A stretch of 64,000 nucleotides of DNA from Pseudooceanicola atlanticus (GCF_000768315.1 NZ_AQQX01000003.1:496001-560000); one strand, 5' to 3'; shown: positions 1 through 9,843, numbered from the stretch's first letter. Notes: generated by a model not told the origin, from the letters alone. Translations and numbers: made by a program.

Positions 1-408
1 GAATTCAACCGCATCCATGAAACCGCGCAGAACTTCGGGGCCATCGTCGAACTCGTGGTTGCCCACGGTCATCGCCGTGTAGCCCATCTTGTTCATCATC
101 TCGGCGGCCAGCTTGCCCTTGTAATAGGTGTAGAACAGCGTGCCCTGGAACTGGTCGCCGCCATCCACGAGGATGGAGTTGTTGGACCGGCCGCGCGCCT
201 CTTCGATCGCGGTAATCAGGCGGGCAGAGCCACCAAAGCACTCACCGGCATCGTTGTCCTCGGCCGAACAGCCGCTGTCGTATTTGGAGATCGGTTCGAA
301 ACGGGCGTGGAAATCGTTGGTATGAAGAATGGTCAGCGAATAATCCGCCATGGCCACACCAGAGGTGAGGGCCAGGGCAGCGGCGCTGGTCAGCAGACGA
401 AAAGACAT
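1..408 (-). CDS. 5'-nucleotidase / UshA-type metallophosphatase, N-terminal part (cut by window edge)
   Basis: The reverse strand is open from an ATG at 408 to the window edge, giving the first 136 residues. Residues 1-21 form a Sec signal peptide ending VAMA. The mature part begins with the metallophosphatase signature TILHTNDFHARFEP (metal ligands Asp32 and His34), then VDGGDQFQGT (about 81-90) and VGNHEFDDG (about 115-123). These are the first three metal-site blocks of the 5'-nucleotidase/UshA family, which hydrolyses nucleotides in the periplasm. AGGGGAA lies just upstream of the ATG. The C-terminal nucleotide-binding domain is outside the window, so the exact substrate is unknown. Confidence 0.88.
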   Translation of the reverse strand, partial: MSFRLLTSAAALALTSGVAMADYSLTILHTNDFHARFEPISKYDSGCSAEDNDAGECFGGSARLITAIEEARGRSNNSILVDGGDQFQGTLFYTYYKGKLAAEMMNKMGYTAMTVGNHEFDDGPEVLRGFMDAVEF

Positions 409-681
409 GGAAATTCCCCTGTTGGTAGAGTTGTGCAGAAGATGCTGCACCGCAACTCGAACCGAGTCAAAGCACATTGCGGGCCCGGTGGCACGGGTTT
501 GCCAATGACCTTGGGGCAGCCGCCCGATCAGGCAATTGCTTAGGGCTGTCGACCGCGTCGGGCCGATCCCCTGCCCGGGGCGCCCCCCAAGACCCTTCAG
601 ACCCAGTAGCGCCCGCAGTTTCCCCGCCGCCACGGCATCCGTGCACTTGACGATCACGGAGCGTCGGGGCATCCCCAATTC

Positions 682-1020
682 ATGCTGATCTACAAGATAT
701 TTCGTGCGCCGGAATGGCAGCACCTCGCGGAAACCGGCCAGACCGATGGTGCCCCAATCGACCTGGCCGACGGCTACATCCACTTCTCGACCGCCACCCA
801 GGCCGAGGAAACCGCGGCCAAGCATTTCGCCGGGGCCGAGGGGCTGATCCTCGCCGCCGTCGATGCCGCCCCCTTGGGCGACGACCTGAAATGGGAGGTC
901 TCCCGCGGCGGTGCCGAATTCCCTCATCTCTACCGCCCCCTGCGGCTGGAGGATGTCACCTGGCACGAAGACCTGCCGCTGGTCGACGGCGCACACGTCT
1001 TCCCGGACCGTATGTCATGA
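682..1020 (+). CDS. DUF952 domain-containing protein
   Basis: A 112-residue protein starting [13 protein letters not shown] with the DUF952 hallmark [20 protein letters not shown] (about 31-50), followed by LKWEVSRGG and [11 protein letters not shown]952 is a small alpha/beta fold related to ADP-ribosyltransferase-like proteins, with no established function that I can name. Its TGA overlaps the pyrD start by four bases (ATGA), so it is translationally coupled to pyrD; DUF952-pyrD pairs are common in alphaproteobacteria. The ribosome binding site is weak. No signal peptide or membrane segment is visible. Confidence 0.85.
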   Translation: MLIYKIFRAPEWQHLAETGQTDGAPIDLADGYIHFSTATQAEETAAKHFAGAEGLILAAVDAAPLGDDLKWEVSRGGAEFPHLYRPLRLEDVTWHEDLPLVDGAHVFPDRMS

Positions 1021-2075
1021 ATTTTCTCGAACAGACCGGCATGGGATTGCTGCGCCGTATGGACCCTGAACAGGCCCACCGGATCGCGCTCTTCGCCATG
1101 AAATCGGGCCTTGCCCCCCTGCCCGGCCTGGTCACCTCGCCGCGCCTGCGCACGCAGCTGGCCGGGCTGAACCTGGCCAATCCCATCGGCCTGGCCGCCG
1201 GGTTCGACAAGAACGCAGAGGTCCTGTCGCCCCTGTCCCGCGCCGGTCTGGGCTTTATCGAGGTCGGCGGCGTCACCCCGCGCGCCCAGCCCGGCAATCC
1301 GCGCCCCCGTCTCTTCCGCCTGACCGAGGACCGCGCCGTCATCAACCGTTTCGGGTTCAACAATGACGGGATGGAGGTCATCGCCGACCGCCTGTCCCAA
1401 CGCCCCCGCGACGCGGTGATCGGCCTGAATCTAGGCGCCAACAAGGACAGCGACGACCGGGCCGAGGATTTCGCCCGCGTCCTGTCGCGCTGCGGTGAAT
1501 TCCTCGACTTCGCCACCGTCAATGTCAGCTCTCCCAACACCGAGAACCTGCGTGACCTGCAGGGTGCCGCGGCGCTCGACGCGCTGCTGGCGGGCGTGAT
1601 CGAAGCGCGGGATTGGCTGCCGCGCCGCATTCCCATTTTCCTCAAGATCGCCCCCGATCTGACCGATGCGGAAATCGTCGACATCGCCCGCGTGGCCACC
1701 AATCGCGGCCTCTCGGCGATCATCGCCACCAACACCACGCTCGACCGCAGCGGCCTCTCCAGCCCGCATCGCGAGGAAAAGGGCGGCCTCTCCGGCGCGC
1801 CCCTGTTCGAGAAATCGACCCGCGTACTTGCCCGCCTTGCCCAGGTCACCGAAGGCCAGATCCCGCTGATCGGTGTCGGCGGCATCAGCTCGGCCGAAGA
1901 CGCCTATGCCAAGATCCGCGCCGGCGCGTCGGCGGTGCAGCTTTATTCGGCCATGGTTTTCCACGGCCTTTCGCTGGGGGCCGAGATCGCCCATGGCCTC
2001 GACCGCCTGCTGGAGCGGGACGGCTTCGCCAATGTCGCCGACGCCGTCGGCACCGGGATGGAGGACTGGCTATGA
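1017..2075 (+). CDS. pyrD: Dihydroorotate dehydrogenase (quinone), class 2
   Basis: A 352-residue protein that oxidises dihydroorotate to orotate in pyrimidine synthesis, passing electrons to membrane quinone. The N-terminal amphipathic helix region (1-40, [20 protein letters not shown]) is typical of class 2 enzymes. FMN and substrate motifs follow: [14 protein letters not shown] (55-68), [10 protein letters not shown] (109-118), NVSSPNT (169-175) with catalytic Ser172, IATNTT and GVGGISS. Serine rather than cysteine as the base confirms class 2. The start is the ATG overlapping the DUF952 stop; an in-frame upstream extension only shadows DUF952. It ends in another ATGA overlap with the next gene. 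Confidence 0.96.
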   Translation: MNFLEQTGMGLLRRMDPEQAHRIALFAMKSGLAPLPGLVTSPRLRTQLAGLNLANPIGLAAGFDKNAEVLSPLSRAGLGFIEVGGVTPRAQPGNPRPRLFRLTEDRAVINRFGFNNDGMEVIADRLSQRPRDAVIGLNLGANKDSDDRAEDFARVLSRCGEFLDFATVNVSSPNTENLRDLQGAAALDALLAGVIEARDWLPRRIPIFLKIAPDLTDAEIVDIARVATNRGLSAIIATNTTLDRSGLSSPHREEKGGLSGAPLFEKSTRVLARLAQVTEGQIPLIGVGGISSAEDAYAKIRAGASAVQLYSAMVFHGLSLGAEIAHGLDRLLERDGFANVADAVGTGMEDWL

Positions 2076-2410
2076 TCCTGTGGCACAACCCGCGCTGCAC
2101 CAAGTCGCGCCAGACCCTCGCCCTGCTTCAGGAAAACGGGGTGGAGCCCACGATCCGCCTTTACCTCCAGGATCCGCCCGACACGTCCGAGATCCGCGCC
2201 GTTCTGGCCAAGCTGGACATCGCCCCGATCCAGATGATGCGGGTCAAGGAAAAGGCCTTCAAGGAGGCCGGGTTGAGCCGCGACAGCGACGATGACACGC
2301 TCATCGCCGCCATGGCCGAAACCCCGATCCTGATCGAACGCCCGATCGCGATCACCGACACACGCGCCGCCATCGGTCGCCCGCCCGAAGACGTTCTGGC
2401 CCTGCTCTGA
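2072..2410 (+). CDS. arsC: ArsC family (glutaredoxin-type) arsenate reductase-like protein
   Basis: A 112-residue thioredoxin-fold protein beginning [19 protein letters not shown]. Cys9 sits in the HNPRCTKSR context of the ArsC/Spx superfamily. The C-terminal part [20 protein letters not shown] matches the R-P-I...igRPpe block of ArsC. Members reduce arsenate with glutaredoxin, but many stand-alone copies outside ars operons have no proven arsenate role. Here it is coupled to pyrD (ATGA) with no ars genes nearby, so the family call is firm and the substrate is not. Confidence 0.85.
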   Translation: MILWHNPRCTKSRQTLALLQENGVEPTIRLYLQDPPDTSEIRAVLAKLDIAPIQMMRVKEKAFKEAGLSRDSDDDTLIAAMAETPILIERPIAITDTRAAIGRPPEDVLALL

Positions 2411-2764
2411 CCGCCTCGGGCCAGCACGCACGCCGACCTCTCGCAACCCATGATTGATCCCACAGACACCGCCTGAGGGGCAGCGCGAACCTGCTTCGAC
2501 CTCACTTGATAACGGAACAGACCGCCGATCACGGTCGCGAAACGATTCGCATCAGGGGCGGCCGCTGTCCCCGAAACCCATCCGCAACTGCCCAAAAAAC
2601 ACGCAAAGTGTGAACTCGGCCCCTCTGCCACGGTGCCGGGCGCCGGTTTCCGGACGCCCTTCGGAGAGTGGGGAATTCCTTACTGTCGACTCAACACAGG
2701 GTTGTTGTAGTTTGATTGACGTTAGGTAAGGCGAATTTTTCATCCCTTTTTCCCGGAGGACGTC
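2411..2764. other. Gene-free promoter region before the peroxidase operon
   Basis: The 354 bases between the arsC-like stop and the peroxidase ATG contain no credible gene. The last 100 bases are AT-richer and hold a 17-base block TGGGGAATTCCTTACTG (2669-2685), then TTGACGTT (2716-2723) inside ATTGACGTTAGGTAAG, then the ribosome binding site CGGAGGA eight bases before the ATG at 2765. Nothing recognisable is seen in 2411-2660. Confidence 0.6.
2669..2730 (+). promoter_or_regulatory. Composite regulatory region: GGGGAATTCC block plus TTGACGTT site
   Basis: TGGGGAATTCCTTACTG (2669-2685) recurs at 23786-23802 with one mismatch, in front of the acyl-CoA synthetase gene. Both copies are followed by TTGACGTT, 47 and 37 bases after the start of the first block, a difference of one helical turn. 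ATTGACGTTAGGTAAG (2715-2730) also resembles the reverse complement of the palindromic site at 14014-14030 (ATTGACGTTAACGTAAG). The DNA similarity is seen; a regulator binding here is inferred. Confidence 0.45.
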
Positions 2765-4555
2765 ATGTCTCTCTTTTTTCAATCCCACGGCGGCAATAAT
2801 CGCCGCTCCGCCCCACCCAGAAAGTCCGCGCTTCAGGCCCGGGCCCTGATCCCTGCCGATGGCGACATCGCCGTCGACGAGGCCGGCGATTTCGGCTTCA
2901 TCCTGCCCCCCTCGGGCGATCCGGGCGATTACCTGCCCGATGACGTCCTGGCCGAACTGGACGAGCTGGGCGACCTGATGGTCCCCGCGGCCAATGCCGC
3001 CTCGCCCGACGTGACGCCGGATTCGACCATGCCCGCGGTGATGACCTATTGGGGCCAGTTCCTGGATCACGAGCTGACCGCGCGCACCGACCGCGAAACC
3101 CAGATCTCCTCGATCGAACACCCCGCCCCGACCCATACGGCGGACCAGATCGAAGCGCAGCTCAAGAATGCGCGCTCTCCGCGGTTCGACCTGGATTCGG
3201 TCTATGGCGGCCTGCCCGTCGGCCTTCAGGACAGCGCAGAGGCAGCCGCGGCCTATGCCGATGCGGCCCGCGTGATCTCGGGGATGCGGCACCCGAAATA
3301 CCCGGCCAAGATGCGCGTCGGAACCTGTGCCCCCCATGGCCCGATCCCCGACGGGCTCGACCCGCACCGCGACCTGCCCCGCTTCGGCCAGGTCGAACAT
3401 TCGGTCAAGCAAGCCTATCTCGACATCCTGGCCCGCAACCTGTCGCCCGCGGATGTGGCCAAGTTCGAGGCATCCCTCGACAGCCGCGCGCTGATCGGGG
3501 ACATGCGCAATGACGAAAACCTCAACATTGCGCAATTCCACCTCAGCTTCCTGCGGTTCCACAACCGCGTCGTCGACTTCCTCGAGGCGAACGACACCGG
3601 CTGGCTGCCCGATTTCCATTCCGCCCAGGCCCTGACCAAGCTGCATTACCAATGGCTGATCGTCGAAGGTTACCTCAAGACGGTCTGCGACCCGGCCGTG
3701 GTGCAATCGGTGCTGGCGGCCCGTGCCAAGCATTTCTTCGACTTCCGCGCCGCCCATGCGGACCGGATCGGCACCAAGACCCTGGGCGACGCCATGGCGA
3801 TGGAATTTTCCGTGGCCGCCTTCCGCTTCGGCCATTCGATGGTGCGCGATGCCTATGATTACAATGGCAATTTCGGGCGCGGCGGGGCGGCGGACAAGGC
3901 GCCCTTCGATCAGATCTTCGCCCATACCGGCGGCGGTGGCTTCGATGGCCATGGCAAGCTGCCGCGCGAACGGATCATCGACTGGTCCCGCTTCGTCACC
4001 GCCGATCCCGACAGCGCCGACGGCCATCCGGCGCGCGCGGCCCGGCGCATCGACACGCTGATCGCCCCGCCCCTCGGCGACCTGCGCAACGAGGGCGGCG
4101 AGGAAGAGGACGAGATGCTGAAAAAGCTCTTCCGTCAGCTTGCCCGCCGCAACCTGCGCCGCGGTTTCAGCCTGCGCCTGCCCACCGGACAGGCCCTGCA
4201 TGCCTACCTGAAATCCACCGGCGCGGTCACGACCGACCCGATCCCGGATGTCGGCGCGATCCTCGACAACAAGCCCAACCTGACCGGGTTCCTGCAAGGC
4301 ACGCAATCGCGGCTCTTCGAACGCACGCCGCTCTGGTTCTACGTCCTGGCCGAGGCCGAGGCAGCCGGCGGCGACCACCTGGGCGAGGTCGGCAGCTGGA
4401 TCGTGGCGAGCACCTTCGTCGCCATCCTGCTGGCCGATCCCGACAGCGCGCTGTCAAAGGATTTCGACCCGACCCACAGCCCGCTGCGCCTGCCCGATGG
4501 CAGCCCGATCGACAGCATCGAGGCCTGGATGAAATTCGCCCTCGTGCTCGAATGA
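2765..4555 (+). CDS. Animal-type haem peroxidase
   Basis: A 596-residue member of the peroxidase-cyclooxygenase superfamily (An_peroxidase). The key residues of the mammalian enzymes are in place: distal motif WGQFLDHE (96-103) with Asp101 and His102, GDMRNDEN (245-252) with Arg248 and Glu251 and the downstream FLRFHNR, and proximal His357 in FRFGHSMV. The Asp and Glu that make haem ester links in myeloperoxidase are therefore both conserved. It would use H2O2 to oxidise halides or organic substrates. No signal peptide is visible, unlike the secreted products downstream. It heads a five-gene same-strand unit with a good RBS (CGGAGGA). Substrate and location are unknown. Confidence 0.9.
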   Translation: MSLFFQSHGGNNRRSAPPRKSALQARALIPADGDIAVDEAGDFGFILPPSGDPGDYLPDDVLAELDELGDLMVPAANAASPDVTPDSTMPAVMTYWGQFLDHELTARTDRETQISSIEHPAPTHTADQIEAQLKNARSPRFDLDSVYGGLPVGLQDSAEAAAAYADAARVISGMRHPKYPAKMRVGTCAPHGPIPDGLDPHRDLPRFGQVEHSVKQAYLDILARNLSPADVAKFEASLDSRALIGDMRNDENLNIAQFHLSFLRFHNRVVDFLEANDTGWLPDFHSAQALTKLHYQWLIVEGYLKTVCDPAVVQSVLAARAKHFFDFRAAHADRIGTKTLGDAMAMEFSVAAFRFGHSMVRDAYDYNGNFGRGGAADKAPFDQIFAHTGGGGFDGHGKLPRERIIDWSRFVTADPDSADGHPARAARRIDTLIAPPLGDLRNEGGEEEDEMLKKLFRQLARRNLRRGFSLRLPTGQALHAYLKSTGAVTTDPIPDVGAILDNKPNLTGFLQGTQSRLFERTPLWFYVLAEAEAAGGDHLGEVGSWIVASTFVAILLADPDSALSKDFDPTHSPLRLPDGSPIDSIEAWMKFALVLE

Positions 4556-4643
4556 AACCCCGGCCGGGCCGTCACACAGGCGGCCCGCCCCCCGAACAGA
4601 CGCCCCAAGGCGCTGACATGACAGGACAAAGAGGACTTCAAGG

Positions 4644-6299
4644 ATGATAGACAGACGCGGACTCCTTCTGGGCCTCACCGGTGCCCTCGCCCTGCCGGGG
4701 CTGTCAGGCTGCGCCCAGGTCAGGCGGTTCTTCCAGCCCGAAGTGTCGCGCACCGCCATCGACATCCACACCCATTTCTTCAATGGCCGCGACGTGCCCG
4801 TGGTGGGCTTCCTGAAACAGACGATCATCCGCGATCCCCATGCGCCGGTCGATCCGGACATGACCACGGATGCCTTCCTGAAACTGCTGACCTCGATCCT
4901 GCTGGTGAACACGCCGACCGCGCGGGCCGAACTTGACGAGCTCGGCGGTCGCGTCGCCCCGATCCCGCGCGATGACCTGATCCGCCGCGACCAGCAGAAC
5001 GTGGCCGACGGCATCGCGCAATTCGCCGCTGCCGCCGGACCGCGCCCGACCGGCCTGTCGACCACGCGGCGGGACGAGGACCGCCTCCTCGACCGTATCG
5101 CTGAGGAGGTCGGAACCCCCGGCCTGCGCAATTCGCTGCAAACCCCGCAGGCCCAGGCCCGGACCCTCGCAAACCGCATCTATGACCGGGGCGCCGGGGG
5201 CCTCACCACCGGGCAGCCGCGCGATTACCTGCATTACTCGCCGCTGATCCAGACGATCCGCTGGGCCGGGCTGCTGACCCGGTCGCGCATCGACATCCTG
5301 GCCGAACTCGACCGGCTCTATGGCGGTCAGACCGGCATCCGCATCTTTTCGCCCTCGCTGGTGGATTTCGGCGCCTGGCTTGTCACCGAAGAGGACGTGA
5401 CCCCGATCGAGGACCAGATCGAACTGGTCGCCGCCATCGCGCGCAAGCACACCTCGTCGCTGATCCTGCCCTTCGCCCCCTTCTGCCCCCTGCGCGCCGC
5501 GCTGGAACGCGAGGACGACCCCTCCGTCGATCCGCTGCGCAACGTCAAGCATGCGGTGCTCGACCTGGGCTTTCTGGGGATCAAGCTCTACCCGCCCATG
5601 GGGTTCCGCCCCATCGGCAACAACACCGACCTGACCTGGGTGCCGCGCAAGCCTCGCGACGGCCCCCCCGCCCTGGATCGTGAGCTCGAGGCGCTCTACG
5701 CCTGGTGTGTCGAGAACGAGGTGCCGATCAAGGCCCATGCCAACAATTCCATCGCCGCCGGCCCCAATACCGGGACCTTCGCCGATCCGGCGGGCTGGCA
5801 AGTGGTGCTGCGCGATCCGCGGTTCAAGAACCTTCAGCTGAACCTGGCCCATTTCGGCGGCTTCGACGAAACCGGGCACGACGACGCCTTCACCTCAGGC
5901 TCGGATTGGGAGGCGACGATGGCCGCGATGGTCGGCGAATTTCCCAATGTCTATTTCGACCTCGGCTACTGGACCGATGCCGCCGAGATCGACAATGACG
6001 ACCGCCAGCGCGTGTTGGACCGTACCGCCGCGCTGATCGCATCGACGCCCAAGATGCTGGACCGGATGATGTATGGCTCCGACTTCTCGATGATCGGCCG
6101 CGTGCCCAGCCATCCCGCCTATCTCTCCGGGCTTCACCAGACCTTCGACGATCTCGGCCTCACCCCGGCCCAGACAGAGGCCGTCATGGGCGGCAATGCC
6201 GCCGCCTATCTCGGGCTCGATCGGCGCGGAAAGCAACGCGCGCGATTGGCCCATGTCTACAAAACCCACCCTATTTACCAGGACATTTTCGAGGATTGA
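4644..6299 (+). CDS. Lipoprotein amidohydrolase (amidohydrolase_2-like TIM barrel)
   Basis: A 551-residue metal-dependent hydrolase. The N-terminus MIDRRGLLLGLTGALALPGLSGC carries a twin-Arg-like start and a lipobox LSGC with Cys23, so it is probably a membrane-anchored periplasmic lipoprotein. The barrel starts with AIDIHTHFFN (HxH, His42/His44), then IKAHANNS (about 362-369), LNLAHFGG (about 399-406) and MYGSDFSM (about 477-484, catalytic Asp). This is the metal ligand pattern of amidohydrolase_2 decarboxylases and hydrolases. It follows the peroxidase by 88 bases and precedes the metalloprotease by three. The substrate is unknown. Confidence 0.85.
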   Translation: MIDRRGLLLGLTGALALPGLSGCAQVRRFFQPEVSRTAIDIHTHFFNGRDVPVVGFLKQTIIRDPHAPVDPDMTTDAFLKLLTSILLVNTPTARAELDELGGRVAPIPRDDLIRRDQQNVADGIAQFAAAAGPRPTGLSTTRRDEDRLLDRIAEEVGTPGLRNSLQTPQAQARTLANRIYDRGAGGLTTGQPRDYLHYSPLIQTIRWAGLLTRSRIDILAELDRLYGGQTGIRIFSPSLVDFGAWLVTEEDVTPIEDQIELVAAIARKHTSSLILPFAPFCPLRAALEREDDPSVDPLRNVKHAVLDLGFLGIKLYPPMGFRPIGNNTDLTWVPRKPRDGPPALDRELEALYAWCVENEVPIKAHANNSIAAGPNTGTFADPAGWQVVLRDPRFKNLQLNLAHFGGFDETGHDDAFTSGSDWEATMAAMVGEFPNVYFDLGYWTDAAEIDNDDRQRVLDRTAALIASTPKMLDRMMYGSDFSMIGRVPSHPAYLSGLHQTFDDLGLTPAQTEAVMGGNAAAYLGLDRRGKQRARLAHVYKTHPIYQDIFED

Positions 6300-6302
6300 C
6301 AG

Positions 6303-7553
6303 ATGCTTACCCCCGTTCTCCGCCCCACCCTTCCGCTGCTTGTCGCGCTGGCCCTTGCCGGTCCGGCCACGGCCCAGCCGGTTGATCCCGACACTGGCGA
6401 CGCCGCCCTGGCCGACCTCGCCGAAGCCGCCCGCGAGGCGCGATCCGGCCTCAGCTTCGAGGAATTCCGCGACCAGACCACCTATATCCCCGAGACGGGC
6501 AAGTATTACGTCAACGGCGATACGCCCATCCGCAACGAAAAGCTGCTGCGCGAATTCTGGGAACAGAACGTGCGCAACAAACCCGTGCCCCCCATGGGCG
6601 AGACGCCCGAATTCACCGTCATCAATGTCGGCGGGCTCGATCAGCTCTGGGGGCCCGTCGAAAAGCACAACCTGACCTATTGCGTCAGCACCGCCTTCGG
6701 CAGCCGCCACGCGCTGGTCGTGGGCGACATGCAGGCCGCCGCCGCCGCGTGGGAGGCCGTGGCCGATCTCGATTTCTCCTACATCGCGTCGCAGGACGGC
6801 GATTGCGACGCCGCCAATGACGAGGTGATGTTCGACGTGCGCCCGGTGAATGCGGGCGGGCAATTCCTGGCCGCCGCCTTCTTTCCCAACGACCCGAGAG
6901 AGGCGCGCAGCGTGGTGATCGACCCGTCCTCCTTCTCGCTGGACCCCAATGGCAACCTGACCCTGCGCGGCATCCTGCGCCACGAACTAGGCCACGTGAT
7001 CGGTGCGCGCCATGAACATGTCCGCCCCGAGGCCGGCACCTGTTTCGAAGATAATGACTGGCGGGGCGTCACCGATTACGATGCGTTTTCGGTCATGCAT
7101 TACCCGCAATGCAACGGGCTGGGCGACTGGTCGCTGCGCCTGACCGAGACCGACAAGAGCGGCGTCGCCTGCCTTTATGGGGCCGCCGCGGGTTTCACCA
7201 TCGACACCGATATCTGCACGCCCGAGGCCGGCACCAACGCCCCCGAAAGCGAAAGCTTCGGCCCCTTCACCGTGGCGCAGGGCGAAACCCGGCTCATCAC
7301 CTCCGTGCCCGTCACCCCCGGCACCGTCTTCCGGGCCGAGATGACCGGCAGCGGCGATCCCGACCTCTATGTAAAGCTCGACGGTCCGGCGCTGATCTCC
7401 AGCTACGATTGCCGCCCCTACACGTCAGGGGCCGAGGAAACCTGCGACTTCGTCGTGCCCGCCAACCGCTCCACCGCCTTCATCGCGGTGCATGGCTACA
7501 CGGACGGCGAATTCACCGTGACCGTCACGGCCACCGCCCCGCTGCCGCAATGA
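6303..7553 (+). CDS. Secreted astacin-like zinc metalloprotease with C-terminal PPC domain
   Basis: A 416-residue precursor with a Sec signal peptide (1-25, ending ATAQ). The zinc site HELGHVIGARHEH (His227, Glu228, His231, His237) is a full metzincin HExxHxxGxxH followed by Glu238 as in astacins, and SVMHY (263-267) is the Met-turn in its astacin form. DKSGVACLYG closes the catalytic domain. Residues about 320-416 (GETRLITSVPV, DPDLYVKLDG, ending in FTVTVTA) fit a bacterial pre-peptidase C-terminal (PPC) domain, usually removed after secretion. It starts three bases after the amidohydrolase stop, so co-transcription is very likely. Confidence 0.9.
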   Translation: MLTPVLRPTLPLLVALALAGPATAQPVDPDTGDAALADLAEAAREARSGLSFEEFRDQTTYIPETGKYYVNGDTPIRNEKLLREFWEQNVRNKPVPPMGETPEFTVINVGGLDQLWGPVEKHNLTYCVSTAFGSRHALVVGDMQAAAAAWEAVADLDFSYIASQDGDCDAANDEVMFDVRPVNAGGQFLAAAFFPNDPREARSVVIDPSSFSLDPNGNLTLRGILRHELGHVIGARHEHVRPEAGTCFEDNDWRGVTDYDAFSVMHYPQCNGLGDWSLRLTETDKSGVACLYGAAAGFTIDTDICTPEAGTNAPESESFGPFTVAQGETRLITSVPVTPGTVFRAEMTGSGDPDLYVKLDGPALISSYDCRPYTSGAEETCDFVVPANRSTAFIAVHGYTDGEFTVTVTATAPLPQ

Positions 7554-7599
7554 TCCGCACCTCCGAATGAAGACCCAGATGATGAAAAGGAGACCCCCG

Positions 7600-9843
7600 A
7601 TGATCCGACGCAGCCTTCTGGCCTGGACCGCGCTCCTTGCGGCCTCCACGGCCTCCGTCGCGACCGCCGAAATGGCGGTGCCCCAGATCACCTTCCAGTG
7701 GCAACCCGACGCCGCCAACGCCATCGAATTGTCCAACGAGATCGAGGCGCTCTACCTCGCGCTCTATAATTCCGGCAACCTCACCGTGCGCGACGCAGAA
7801 CTGGGCCAGCCCCCCTTCGTGGAATCGCTGATGCGCCAGGAACAGGTGATGCATGGCGCCCATTTCCCCGTCGCGCTGGACGCGATGATGTGCGACCTGA
7901 ACCCCGACCATTGCCGCCGCACCCTGCGCCCCGCCGGGTCAGGCGAGTTGCGGGACCTGACGGCCCATGTGGGCGGCTACGTCCCCAGCCGCGGCCGCTG
8001 GTCCCTGCGCGGTGGCGAGACGCTGAACATCCCCGATTACGACTTCATGACCACCACGACGCTGGAACGCATCCCCGCCCCCAAGGGCTGGACACCCGAT
8101 GCCTTCGTCGCGGATCAGGGGCTGGATTGCTCGGCCTTCAAGGCCAGCTGCGAAGACGTCGTGCGGCGCTTCAACCCGCAGCTTCTCAAGGCGCCCGCCT
8201 CGGGCAACGTGGCGATCACCGTGCCGCAACAGCAGATCGGCACCACCGTCGCCCTGCGGCCCGACACGCGCTCTAGCTATCTCAACCAGCTGAAAGAGGT
8301 GATGAACCCCGACCAGTCCGGCAGCATCGCCCAGCTCAGCTTTGACGAGGGCAGCACCTTCTCCCCGACCTGGAATCAGACACTCGAAAGCCGCTCCCCG
8401 GCGGACCTGGCGATCGAGGCGATCCGCCAGAACGTTCAGACCATCGGCACGATCCAGAATTTCGGGGTCGGCGACGAACCCTTCCTGCACAGCCAGATCG
8501 GGCTGTTCAAACTGGTGAACCACCCCTTCGCCCGGCTCGAGGACCTGGACGAAACCCAATCCCAGCCGGTGCATGTGGCGGTGATCGATTCCCGCCTGTC
8601 CGACGGGCATTGCGACCTGCCGGTGATCCGCCTGTCCGACGGCACCGACCTGGCACCGCCTGCCCCCGAAACCGATGCGGAGACGACCCCGACCCCGGTG
8701 TCGGACACCACAACGCCAGCGCCGCCCCCTGCCGACACCTGCGCCACCATCGACCACCTTGCCATGTCCGATGCCGATCACGCGGCGGGCGTGGCCGGCG
8801 TCATCGCCTCGCGCGCCAATGGCAAGGGCATGGTCGGCATGAACCCCCATGCCCGGCTCTGGATGATGGCGTTCGACCGCAACCGCGTCGCCGATCAGCA
8901 GATCGACAACCTGATCCTGCAAATGCAGATCGCCATCCCCGAAGACGTGCGCGTCGCCAATCTCAGCTTCGGGGTGCAGCCGCGGCTGTCCAACCCGGGC
9001 CGCATGGCCAATGCGATGGCGGTTCTCGGCTCCCGCATGCTCATCGTGGCCGCGGCCGGCAATGAAGGCGAGAAATTCGACGCTCAGCATTGCCCGGTCC
9101 TGCCCGCTTGCCTGAACGATCTGGACAACGTGCTGACCGTGGTCGGGCTGGACAGCGACATGGACGATCCCGGCCTCTGGACCTCGCAATCCGCGGGTTC
9201 CAATTCCAACCCGGCCTTCGACATCGGCGCGCCCGCGGAAAACATCCTCAGCACCGCGACAGGCAACCGCTTCACCCACCAGGCCGGCACCTCCTTCGCC
9301 GCGCCGCAGGTCACGGCGGCGGCCTCTCTCGTCTTCTCGACCGGCGAATATGTCTACGGCGACGAACTGGCCGGGGCGCAGCTGTCGCCCAAGATCGTCA
9401 AGGATCGGCTGATCTACACCTCGGATTTCTTCGCCGGCCTGTCTGGCGCGGTCCGTGCCGGGCGGCTCAATGTCGGGCGGGCGATCAACGTCCGCGAAGC
9501 GCAGTTCGAGTTGTTCGACGGCCGCACCATCACCGGACAGGTGCTCGAGGCCCCGGACGAATTCGTCTGCCGTACCCCGATCGCAGGCCAGCAATTCCAG
9601 AAATGGTACAACCTGCGCCGCCTGTCCTGGAACGAGACCAAGCAGCGGCATTTCCTCTTCCGCCATGTCGGCAGCGACCTCGGCGGGCGCTACGGGGTGC
9701 TGGAACGCGATGCCTCCTGCCTGGTGCGCACGCTGTCGGCCCCGGTCGAGGTGCTGGTGCGCCAGAACAACGGCCCCGGAGAGGTCGTGAGCTTCCAGTT
9801 CCGCGACATCCGCGACTACACCTCGCCCCTGTTCGACCAATGA
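7600..9843 (+). CDS. Secreted S8 family serine peptidase (subtilase)
   Basis: From the ATG at 7600 it is 747 residues. That start is chosen because AAGGAG lies at the right distance and the signal peptide MIRRSLLAWTALLAAS then begins cleanly; in-frame ATGs at 7567 and 7579 lack this. The triad is intact: Asp330 in VAVIDSRLSDGHCD, His394 in DHAAGVAGVIAS, Ser565 in GTSFAAPQVTAAA, with oxyanion Asn488 in AAAGNEG. Between Asp and His lies a Pro/Thr-rich insert with cysteines. Roughly 290 residues precede the catalytic domain and may act as a propeptide or binding region. It overlaps the next gene by four bases. Confidence 0.92.
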   Translation: MIRRSLLAWTALLAASTASVATAEMAVPQITFQWQPDAANAIELSNEIEALYLALYNSGNLTVRDAELGQPPFVESLMRQEQVMHGAHFPVALDAMMCDLNPDHCRRTLRPAGSGELRDLTAHVGGYVPSRGRWSLRGGETLNIPDYDFMTTTTLERIPAPKGWTPDAFVADQGLDCSAFKASCEDVVRRFNPQLLKAPASGNVAITVPQQQIGTTVALRPDTRSSYLNQLKEVMNPDQSGSIAQLSFDEGSTFSPTWNQTLESRSPADLAIEAIRQNVQTIGTIQNFGVGDEPFLHSQIGLFKLVNHPFARLEDLDETQSQPVHVAVIDSRLSDGHCDLPVIRLSDGTDLAPPAPETDAETTPTPVSDTTTPAPPPADTCATIDHLAMSDADHAAGVAGVIASRANGKGMVGMNPHARLWMMAFDRNRVADQQIDNLILQMQIAIPEDVRVANLSFGVQPRLSNPGRMANAMAVLGSRMLIVAAAGNEGEKFDAQHCPVLPACLNDLDNVLTVVGLDSDMDDPGLWTSQSAGSNSNPAFDIGAPAENILSTATGNRFTHQAGTSFAAPQVTAAASLVFSTGEYVYGDELAGAQLSPKIVKDRLIYTSDFFAGLSGAVRAGRLNVGRAINVREAQFELFDGRTITGQVLEAPDEFVCRTPIAGQQFQKWYNLRRLSWNETKQRHFLFRHVGSDLGGRYGVLERDASCLVRTLSAPVEVLVRQNNGPGEVVSFQFRDIRDYTSPLFDQ

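Noticed and set aside
2411-2764. Possible small gene before the peroxidase (e.g. a 91-codon frame from 2454)
   Set aside because: No RBS, no conserved feature, and it runs through the shared promoter motifs.
2552-4378. A 608-codon open reading frame on the minus strand opposite the peroxidase
   Set aside because: High-GC third codon positions open the antisense frame. It has no recognisable domain, no ribosome site, and lies fully under an intact peroxidase.
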